Source of the DNA: Dehalococcoidales bacterium
GTDB taxonomy: Bacteria; Chloroflexota; Dehalococcoidia; Dehalococcoidales; JAUXAE01
Direction of reading: 5' to 3'
Length of the DNA stretch: 28,168 nucleotides
Assembly (NCBI GenBank): GCA_030620035.1
Contig: JAUXAE010000001.1
Span: forward strand, 1 to 28,168
Below the pieces are notes generated by a model. It had not been told where the DNA came from. It did no database searches and worked only from the letters and a program-made list of their open reading frames with translations. The position numbers were made by a program, and so were the translations under genes. This document shows, in pieces, positions 22,313 through 28,168 of the stretch (position 1 is the first letter of the stretch; each line of letters starts with the position of its first letter).

Positions 22313-22819
22313 ATGATTAGGGTTGAAGTCTATAAAGGGAATATCACCCAATTTGAGCTTGATGCCCTGGTCAATGCGGCCAACAACCGTTTGTGGATGG
22401 GTGGTGGTGTTGCCGGCGCCATCAAGAGGGCCGGGGGTGGAGAGATTGAGACCGAGGCAGTGAAAAAGGGGCCTATCGGCGTCGGTGAGGCGGCGGTTAC
22501 CGGGGCCGGTAGACTAAAGGCAAGCTATATCATCCACGCTGCCGTAATGGGACCGGATATAAGAACCGATGCCGAGAAGATAAGGCAGGCAACGGAAAAC
22601 AGCCTCAAAAGGGCTGAAGAGCTGGGCATTAAGAGCCTGGCCTTTCCCGCCCTAGGCACCGGCGTTGGTGGCTTCCCCCTTGATGAGTGCGCCCGGATAA
22701 TGATGGGTCAGGTGTTTAAGCATTCAGCCGGCGAGACAGGACTGGAGAGGGTGGTCTTTGTCCTGTATGATGAGCCGGCCTACCAGGCGTTTAAGCAGGA
22801 GCTTGAGCGGCAGTTATAA
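22313..22819 (+). CDS. Macro domain protein (ADP-ribose binding)
   Basis: 168 aa, a single macro domain. NAANNRLWMGGGVAGAI (21-37) and FPALGTGVGGFP (111-122) are the two substrate loops, as in proteins that bind ADP-ribose and often remove O-acetyl-ADP-ribose or mono-ADP-ribose from targets. GGGGG precedes the ATG by about 8 nt; a GTG at 22307 is possible. It converges on tsaD with a 9-nt gap. Confidence 0.94.
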   Translation: MIRVEVYKGNITQFELDALVNAANNRLWMGGGVAGAIKRAGGGEIETEAVKKGPIGVGEAAVTGAGRLKASYIIHAAVMGPDIRTDAEKIRQATENSLKRAEELGIKSLAFPALGTGVGGFPLDECARIMMGQVFKHSAGETGLERVVFVLYDEPAYQAFKQELERQL

Positions 22820-22828
22820 CTGCTGTAC

Positions 22829-23806
22829 CTAGGCTATCCTGAGGTTGGGGACGACATCTAGATCTAGGCCATCTGTCTTGCCGGCCCTAAAGCGGTAGTA
22901 GCCGCAGGCGGCAATTACGGCGGCGTTGTCGGTGCACAATATCAGCTCGGGCACTAGCACCGGTATCGGTGAATTTTCCTTAAGGCGCTGGCGGAGAAGC
23001 CTATTGGCGGCCACGCCACCGGCCACCAGAATCTGCTTCACTTTCTGCTCCCTGGCGGCGGCTATTGTTTTGGTCACCAGGACATCTACCACTGCCTCCT
23101 GAAAGCTGGCGGCGGCATCGGCTACGGATGAGACCTGGCCGGCCTCGACCAGTCTTAATAGGGCTGTCTTGACACCGCTGAAGCTGAAGTCATAGCTCCC
23201 TTTTAGCCAGGCACGGGGTAGCTGGATGGTGGCCGTGCCTCTGCTGGCCGCCTGCTCAATGGCCGGGCCGCCGGGGTAGCCCAGGCCTAATATCCGGGCG
23301 GCCTTATCAAAGGCTTCACCGGCGGCGTCGTCCCTGGTTCTGCCTAGTAACTGGTAGTCCCCATGGTCTTTCATTAGCACCAGATCACTATGGCCCCCGG
23401 AAACAATCAGGCAGACCACGGGAAAGGAGGGGCACTGCCCTGAGAGCCAGTTGGCGTAGATATGGCCCTCAAGGTGATTGACCCCGGTGATGGGCAGGCG
23501 GCTGGCCAGGGCGATTACCTTGGCCACATTGACCCCCACCAGCAGCGAGCCGGCTAGGCCCGGGCCGATGGTAACGGCAATGCCGTCTAGGTCATTCCAG
23601 CCAGCCTTGGCTTCAGTCATCACCCGCTCGATGACCGGGATAATGGCCAGCAGGTGCTGCCTTGAGGCTACCTCGGGGACAACCCCTCCGTAGCGGGCGT
23701 GGATGGCCACCTGGGAAGCAATCTGGTGGGACAGGATTCTAGCGCCGTCCTCAACTACGGCGGCGGCGGTTTCATCACATGAGGTCTCAATACCCAGGAT
23801 TTTCAT
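22829..23806 (-). CDS. tsaD: tRNA N6-adenosine threonylcarbamoyltransferase TsaD
   Basis: 325 aa. It places the threonylcarbamoyl group on A37 of tRNAs that read ANN codons, with TsaB and TsaE. Motifs: LGIETSCDETAAAVV at the N-terminus, HARYGGVVPEVASRQH (36-51), HLEGH (111-115, iron or zinc ligands), VSGGHSDLVLM and the C-terminal CTDNAAVIAACGYYRF. Normal length. TATAAT lies 9 nt before the ATG with an upstream TG (extended -10), so the mRNA is predicted to have almost no leader. Confidence 0.97.
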   Translation of the reverse strand: MKILGIETSCDETAAAVVEDGARILSHQIASQVAIHARYGGVVPEVASRQHLLAIIPVIERVMTEAKAGWNDLDGIAVTIGPGLAGSLLVGVNVAKVIALASRLPITGVNHLEGHIYANWLSGQCPSFPVVCLIVSGGHSDLVLMKDHGDYQLLGRTRDDAAGEAFDKAARILGLGYPGGPAIEQAASRGTATIQLPRAWLKGSYDFSFSGVKTALLRLVEAGQVSSVADAAASFQEAVVDVLVTKTIAAAREQKVKQILVAGGVAANRLLRQRLKENSPIPVLVPELILCTDNAAVIAACGYYRFRAGKTDGLDLDVVPNLRIA

Positions 23807-23815
23807 ACTTTAAGA

Positions 23816-23824
23816 ATTATAGCA
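23816..23824 (-). promoter_or_regulatory. Extended -10 promoter of tsaD, predicted leaderless
   Basis: TGCTATAAT on the minus strand (23824-23816), then TCTTAAAGT and the ATG. The start site would be 2-3 nt before the ATG. No Shine-Dalgarno. Confidence 0.5.
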
Positions 23825-23856
23825 CAGGCACCACTGCTGAAATAGGCCCTACCCTT

Positions 23857-23885
23857 TTGACACACCTACTAGCCAGTGTTATGAT
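23857..23885 (+). promoter_or_regulatory. Promoter of the CNNM-like operon
   Basis: Perfect TTGACA (23857-23862), 17-nt spacer, TATGAT (23880-23885); start near 23892, about 49-nt leader to ATG 23941. This is the only strong promoter seen ahead of the following four plus-strand genes. Confidence 0.65.
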
Positions 23886-23940
23886 GATTTAAGAGGGGAT
23901 ACCCTTATATTTACTCAGGCGTTAAGTGGGGTGATATAGA

Positions 23941-25215
23941 ATGTCTGTTGAAACACTGTACCTGGTGTTTCTTGTTATCTGCCTTCTGTTGTCAGCCTTC
24001 TTCTCCAGTTCGGAGACAGCCTTCATTGCCTTACAGAGGTTCCGGCTGCAGCATATGGTTGACACTAAGGTTAAGGGAGCCCAGCGGGTAACCAGGTTGG
24101 TTGAGCGGCCGGAGAGGCTTCTATCCACCATCCTGCTGGGTAATAACTTCGTCAATGTGGCCGCCGCCGCCCTGGCCACCGTTCTGGCCGTTTCTGTCTG
24201 GGGACAAGAGCAGGGTGTACTGATTGCCACCATTGGCCTGACTATTGTCCTGCTGGTATTCTCCGAGATTACTCCTAAGACCCTGGCCACCCGGCATGCC
24301 GAGAAGCTATCCCTTTTCTACGCCCGGCCGATAGCGGCCATGGCCTGGATTTTTACCCCCTTCGTGGCCGTTCTAAGCTGGATTGCCTCAGGTGTCACCA
24401 GGCTGGTCGGCGGGACACCTTTGCACAGGTCTCTGGTCAGTGAGGAGGAGATTCGCAGCATGATAACGGTGGGCCACAAGGAGGGGCTGGTGGAGGAGGA
24501 AGAGGCCGAGATGCTGCACAAGGTCTTTGAATTTGGCGACCGCCAGGTCAGTGAGGCTATCGTGCCCCGCCCCGAGGTGATCAGTGTTGAGAAGGGGGCC
24601 ACCCTGGCCGACTTCCTGGCCATCTACGCCGAATCGCCCATGTCCCGCTTCCCGGTATATGAGGAGAATATGGATAATGTGGTCGGTATCCTTTCGGTAA
24701 AGGATGTCCTTATGGCCCTGGCCAAGGGCGCCATAACCCATGAGGACACCATTGATGACCTTATTCGGCCGGCCTACTTTACCCCTGAGACCAAGCGTAT
24801 CGGGGAGCTCTTTACCGAGATGCGCGACAAGAACTACCGTATGTGTGTCGTGGTTGATGAGTACGGGGGCACGGCCGGCGTCGTCAGCCTGAGCCGCTTG
24901 ATGGAGGAGATTGTGGGCCCGGTCGGGGATGAGCTGGCCGAGGCCGAGAAGGAATACGAGCCCATAAACGAGTATACCTTTCAGGTTGACGGCGGCATGC
25001 GCATTGACGAGGCCAATGAGGAGATGGGCCTGGAGTTGCCCGAGGGTGATTACGAAACCGTGGCCGGCTTTATCCTTCACCTGCTGGGCCATATACCCAG
25101 GCAGGGCCAGCAGATAAGGTATAAGGACTTGAAGCTGGTAGTGACCAGGATGCGGGGCAGGAAAATCGACGAAATTCTACTGACTAAGGAAAAACGTGCA
25201 CAGGCTGAGGGTTAG
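23941..25215 (+). CDS. CNNM/CorC-HlyC family membrane protein
   Basis: 424 aa. DUF21 (CNNM) transmembrane domain at about 1-190 with FFSSSETAFIALQ and LLGNNFVNVAAAALAT; a CBS pair at about 200-330 (SEAIVPRPEVISVE, SPMSRFPVYEENMDNVVGILSVKDVL, RMCVVVDEYGGTAGVVSL); a C-terminal CorC_HlyC domain (about 345-415, FQVDGGMRIDEANEEMGLELP). Members are linked with Mg2+/Co2+ transport or regulation. It overlaps the next gene by 20 nt. Confidence 0.96.
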   Translation: MSVETLYLVFLVICLLLSAFFSSSETAFIALQRFRLQHMVDTKVKGAQRVTRLVERPERLLSTILLGNNFVNVAAAALATVLAVSVWGQEQGVLIATIGLTIVLLVFSEITPKTLATRHAEKLSLFYARPIAAMAWIFTPFVAVLSWIASGVTRLVGGTPLHRSLVSEEEIRSMITVGHKEGLVEEEEAEMLHKVFEFGDRQVSEAIVPRPEVISVEKGATLADFLAIYAESPMSRFPVYEENMDNVVGILSVKDVLMALAKGAITHEDTIDDLIRPAYFTPETKRIGELFTEMRDKNYRMCVVVDEYGGTAGVVSLSRLMEEIVGPVGDELAEAEKEYEPINEYTFQVDGGMRIDEANEEMGLELPEGDYETVAGFILHLLGHIPRQGQQIRYKDLKLVVTRMRGRKIDEILLTKEKRAQAEG

Positions 25216-25843
25216 GTTCTGTCGTCGGTCAGAGTTAAAGTTCATCTCCCATCTGGATATAATGCGGCTGTGGTCGAGGGCCTTTCAGCGCGCTGACATC
25301 GCCCTGGCCTATTCTAAGGGCTTTAACCCCCAACCCCGTTTGTCTCTGGCGGCCCCCCTGGCCATAGGCGTCACCAGTGAGGCTGAGTTGATGGATGTCT
25401 TCTTAAGCCAGTGGGTATCTCCCCATTTCCTGGCCACAGCGGTAAATCAGCAGCTACCAGCCGGTATAGAAATAGTGCAGGTTTACCTGGTGGCCCTGAC
25501 TCAGCCATCACTACAGTCATTAGTTCGCCAGGCCGAATACAGGGTTGAGCTGGCCAGCGAAAAGAGTGACCGGGAGCTCCAGTCGGCTCTGGACTCTCTA
25601 CTGTCACTGGAGCACCTGCCCTGGCAGCACCAGCGGGATACCGGAGTCCGCAGCTATGACCTTAGGGCGCTCATTAGCGACCTGAGGCTTATCGGCCTGG
25701 AAGACAGTGTTGTTACCATCGGCATGCGCCTGCGCTGCGACAGTAGTGGCTCGGGCCGGCCGGAGCAGGTAGCCAAGGCACTCGGTTTTGGCCAGCGGCC
25801 CGGCTCCATTCACCGCACCAGACTTATTCTGAAAACAGGCTGA
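25196..25843 (+). CDS. TIGR03936/DUF2344 family protein (radical SAM-linked)
   Basis: 215 aa from a GTG start with AAGGA 8 nt upstream. The family signature MHRLRVRFCRRSELKFISHLDIMRLWSRAFQRADIALAYSKGFNPQPRLSLAAPLAIGV... begins at residue 1 (only parts quoted). In most genomes this protein is fused to or beside a B12-binding radical SAM protein of the TIGR03960 type; no such gene is in this window. The role is unknown. It lies in an operon: a 20-nt overlap with the CNNM gene upstream and a 1-nt overlap (TGATG) with the M48 gene downstream. Confidence 0.9.
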   Translation: MHRLRVRFCRRSELKFISHLDIMRLWSRAFQRADIALAYSKGFNPQPRLSLAAPLAIGVTSEAELMDVFLSQWVSPHFLATAVNQQLPAGIEIVQVYLVALTQPSLQSLVRQAEYRVELASEKSDRELQSALDSLLSLEHLPWQHQRDTGVRSYDLRALISDLRLIGLEDSVVTIGMRLRCDSSGSGRPEQVAKALGFGQRPGSIHRTRLILKTG

Positions 25844-27018
25844 TGGCATTGAATGATTCTTGCCTTGAAGAAAATCTGGGGCCGAAGCCCCTTCTGGACC
25901 CGACCAGGCAGCAGAAGGCCAAGGAATACGCCAGGCTCAAGCGCCGCCTTTCTCTGGCTGAGCTGGCCCTGGCCGGCAGTCTATTACTGTTGGTTATCCT
26001 AAGCGGCCTGTCCGCCAGGCTGGTCGGGCTGATTTCTCTGCCCCCGGTGCCGGCGGCGGCGGCGGCCTACTTTATCGGGCTGATGCTGGCCTATGGGCTG
26101 CTGACGGCACCATTAAGCTACTATGGTGGTTTTGTCCTGCCCAGGCGCTACGGACTGTCAACCCAAAAGCTTAGCGGCTGGCTGGGTGACACCCTAAAGG
26201 CGGCCGCCCTGGGCCTGGTGCTGGGGGTGGCTGTTGTGGCCGCTGTCTACTGGTTCTTAGGCGGCTGGCCGCAGCTCTGGTGGCTGTTCACCTGGGGCCT
26301 GGTGATACTGTTGAGTCTGGCACTGACTATCCTGGCACCGGTGGTCATTGTGCCGCTTTTCTACAAGATGGAGCCTCTTAGAGATAAAGGCCTGAAAGAG
26401 AGGCTAAAGAACTTGGCCGGCAAGGCTAAAGCTAGCATCAGCAATGTCTATACTTTAGAATTCAGCAGTAAAGGCACCGCCGCCAACGCCGCTCTTATGG
26501 GCGTCGGGAAAACTAGGCGGATAGTTCTGAGTGATACCCTGCTGGATAAATATTCCCCTGAGGAGATAGAAGTTATCATGGCCCACGAGCTGGGGCACCA
26601 TAGAAATAGGGATTTTATGCGCATATTCCTTTATCAGGCGATTATTCTTTTTGTATCTTTTTGGCTGACACACATTATCGCCAAAGCAACTGTACCGCCG
26701 CTTGGCTTTAGCGGCATTGATGATGTTGCGGCGTTACCTCTACTGGTCTTGGTATTTGCTGGTTTGAGTTCGCTGATTATGCCTCTTTCTAACACCTATG
26801 TAAGAAGCCGCGAACGGGCTGCTGATGATTTCGCACTGCGTTTGACCGGGAATCCACAGGCCTTTATTACTATGATGACCAAGCTGACCGACCAGAATCT
26901 GGCTGAGGCCAGGCCCAGCCGCTGGATTGAGCGTCTGCTCTATGACCACCCGAGCTATGCCAGTCGGCTGGCCTATGCCAGTTCTATTTCAGCCCACAAG
27001 TCTAACCAGGGGGGATAA
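25843..27018 (+). CDS. M48 family membrane metalloprotease (Ste24-like)
   Basis: 391 aa. Catalytic zinc motif HELGHH (248-253); the third ligand Glu is in RSRERAADDFAL (about 321-332). Several TM helices (about 41-62, 71-95, 119-140, 146-174, 261-284, 295-318) and the FYKMEPL segment match CAAX prenyl protease Ste24/HtpX-like enzymes, which cut membrane proteins. In bacteria the substrate is usually unknown. Translationally coupled to the TIGR03936 gene. Confidence 0.93.
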   Translation: MALNDSCLEENLGPKPLLDPTRQQKAKEYARLKRRLSLAELALAGSLLLLVILSGLSARLVGLISLPPVPAAAAAYFIGLMLAYGLLTAPLSYYGGFVLPRRYGLSTQKLSGWLGDTLKAAALGLVLGVAVVAAVYWFLGGWPQLWWLFTWGLVILLSLALTILAPVVIVPLFYKMEPLRDKGLKERLKNLAGKAKASISNVYTLEFSSKGTAANAALMGVGKTRRIVLSDTLLDKYSPEEIEVIMAHELGHHRNRDFMRIFLYQAIILFVSFWLTHIIAKATVPPLGFSGIDDVAALPLLVLVFAGLSSLIMPLSNTYVRSRERAADDFALRLTGNPQAFITMMTKLTDQNLAEARPSRWIERLLYDHPSYASRLAYASSISAHKSNQGG

Positions 27019-27020
27019 GA

Positions 27021-27617
27021 TTGGTAAAAATTATTTTGGTAAGGCACGCTGAGACAGACTGGAATCAGGTAAGACGTATTCAGGGGGGCGGCAGCAACAC
27101 CCCGCTGAATGAAAGGGGCCTTAAGCAGGCCGAGAGCCTGGCCCGAAGACTCCAGACAGAGAGGCTTCAGGCTATCTATTCCAGCCCACTGGAACGGGCC
27201 CTGGTTACCGCCCGGGCCATCGCCGGCTACCATAAGCTGGAGGTGGCTGCTGAGCCGTCATTGAGGGAGATTGAGGCCGGTGAGCTTGAGGGGGTCACCG
27301 TGGCCGAGATAGGCAAGCACTTCAGCCAGATTCTAACGGCGGGCGGTCAGGGCGAGCCCTGGCCCAGGATACCCGGCGGCGAATCACTGCCCGAGGTGCG
27401 GGAGAGGGCATGGCGTACTATCCAGCGCCTGGTCACTAAGCACCCGGAGGGGACGCTGGCGGTGGTCAGTCACTACTTTGTTATCCTGACCATTATCTGT
27501 TCCGTGCTTGACCTGCCCCTGTCTCACATCGGCAGGTTTCGCTTGGGCACCGGCAGCATCAGCGTTGTTGAATTCAGCGACCAGGTGGCCCGCTTACTGG
27601 TCTTCAATGAGAGCTGA
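27021..27617 (+). CDS. Histidine phosphatase family protein
   Basis: 198 aa from a TTG start; GGGGGG lies about 7 nt before it. LVRHAETDWN (6-15) is the RHxE signature with nucleophile His9 (RHAE instead of the usual RHGE), SSPLERALVTA and SHYFVI carry the remaining active-site residues. Substrate is unknown; candidates include phosphoglycerate mutase-like or cobalamin/nucleotide phosphatase. It starts 3 nt after the M48 stop, so it is in the same operon. Confidence 0.93.
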   Translation: MVKIILVRHAETDWNQVRRIQGGGSNTPLNERGLKQAESLARRLQTERLQAIYSSPLERALVTARAIAGYHKLEVAAEPSLREIEAGELEGVTVAEIGKHFSQILTAGGQGEPWPRIPGGESLPEVRERAWRTIQRLVTKHPEGTLAVVSHYFVILTIICSVLDLPLSHIGRFRLGTGSISVVEFSDQVARLLVFNES

Positions 27618-27645
27618 TAGCGGCTGGATAATTAGGCCGGCAGTA

Positions 27646-27674
27646 TTGCCTCAAGCATTTCAGCCAACTATAAT
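27646..27674 (+). promoter_or_regulatory. Promoter of tilS, predicted near-leaderless
   Basis: TTGCCT (27646-27651), 17-nt spacer, perfect TATAAT (27669-27674). The box overlaps an ATG at 27673, so the next ATG at 27685, 10 nt after the box, is the likely start. Confidence 0.5.
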
Positions 27675-27684
27675 GACACTTAAG

Positions 27685-28168
27685 ATGTCAGGAGAAAGGC
27701 CCCTTACCCTAGAACAGCGGGTTAAAGACTTTATCCGGGAGCATAATCTGGTAGCAAGCGGGCAGTGCCTGCTCGTGGCCGTCTCCGGCGGTCCCGATTC
27801 GGTCTGCCTGCTCCAGGTGCTGCTTAGGCTCAAAGACGAGCTAGGCATCAGGCTCCATGTGGCCCACCTTGACCACCAACTAAGGGGGGCTGAATCTGAA
27901 GCCGATGCCAATTATGTGGCCCATTTGACTGAGCGGCTGGGTGTTCCGGTGACTATTGACCGGCGTGATGTCAGGGCCTATAAGGCCCGGCGGCATATCT
28001 CGTTAGAAGAGGCGGCTAGGGAGGTGCGCTACCGCTTTTTGGCTGATACCGCGGCCACTATCGGCGCCAACCGGCTGGCCGTCGGTCACACCCTTGATGA
28101 CCATGTTGAGACCATCCTGATGCACCTGGTGAGGGGCAGTGGTACCAGGGGCTTAAGAGGTCTTAAAC
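27685..28168 (+). CDS. tilS: tRNA(Ile)-lysidine synthase, N-terminal part
   Basis: The gene runs off the window end. The N-type PP-loop motif AVSGGPDSVCLL (about residue 34 from Met 27685), HVAHLDHQLRGAESEADANYV, GHTLDDHVETILMHLVRGSGTRGLRGL match TilS. It makes lysidine at C34 of tRNA-Ile(CAU), allowing it to read AUA. An in-frame ATG at 27673 lies inside the -10 box; the real start is probably 27685. It follows the phosphatase gene by about 55 nt. Confidence 0.93.
   Translation, partial: MSGERPLTLEQRVKDFIREHNLVASGQCLLVAVSGGPDSVCLLQVLLRLKDELGIRLHVAHLDHQLRGAESEADANYVAHLTERLGVPVTIDRRDVRAYKARRHISLEEAAREVRYRFLADTAATIGANRLAVGHTLDDHVETILMHLVRGSGTRGLRGLK

Noticed and set aside
24388..25092. 234-aa minus frame inside the CNNM gene
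   Set aside because: Shadow of the domain-rich plus-strand protein; no motif, no RBS.

Overview
The window is a dense bacterial chromosome segment with high-GC genes, gaps mostly under 250 bp, GTG and TTG starts next to ATG, and a long Hyp maturation operon. The gene set (HPF, ComF, TsaD, TilS, HypA-F, GroESL, long-form L25, a DUF5679-type micro-zinc-ribbon, many small conserved membrane proteins) fits an anaerobic Chloroflexota lineage of Dehalococcoidia type. That placement is an inference from gene content, not a phylogeny. No integrase, transposase, CRISPR array or phage module is visible.

Layout. 1-8.2 kb is almost all minus strand. It holds the tail of a chagasin-like (I42) protease inhibitor (plus strand), an alkyl-guanine DNA methyltransferase, three small membrane proteins behind hpf, comF and a zinc-ribbon gene, then ThpR, an amidohydrolase, a NatAB-type ABC exporter, ribosomal protein L25 and a GGCT-fold protein. 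8.3-11.4 kb holds a plus-strand protein with a duplicated CARF-like Rossmann arrangement, an SRPBCC protein, a 46-aa DUF5679-type protein with its own strong promoter and terminator, a helix-turn-helix protein and plsY. 11.3-12.9 kb is a tRNA region: tRNA-Leu(UAA), then an AT-rich plus-strand membrane coiled-coil gene that looks foreign, then a minus-strand Trp-Leu(GAG)-Gly-Cys operon. 13-18.6 kb is the complete hypABFCDE operon, whose products build and insert the NiFe(CN)2CO centre of [NiFe]-hydrogenase; the hydrogenase itself is not in the window. 18.7-22.1 kb has an M16 peptidase converging on groESL, which has a variant CIRCE operator. 22.3-28.2 kb has a macro-domain protein, tsaD, and a plus-strand run of CNNM/CorC-like protein, TIGR03936-like protein, M48 peptidase, histidine phosphatase and the start of tilS.

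Most interesting points: (i) the 326-aa protein at 8378-9358 carries two copies of a GFE-x-(D/E)R ... (S/T)G-(P)FGTK-like arrangement resembling a tandem CARF nucleotide sensor, with no CRISPR locus nearby; (ii) the groESL operator keeps the exact CIRCE geometry (9-N9-9) but has a symmetric G/C swap in both arms; (iii) several genes (amidohydrolase, tsaD, probably tilS) have a TATAAT box only 6-10 nt before the start codon, predicting leaderless mRNAs; (iv) an AT-rich gene of unknown function sits inside the tRNA region. Promoters, operators and the CARF assignment come from reading the sequence only and need alignment or experiment to confirm.
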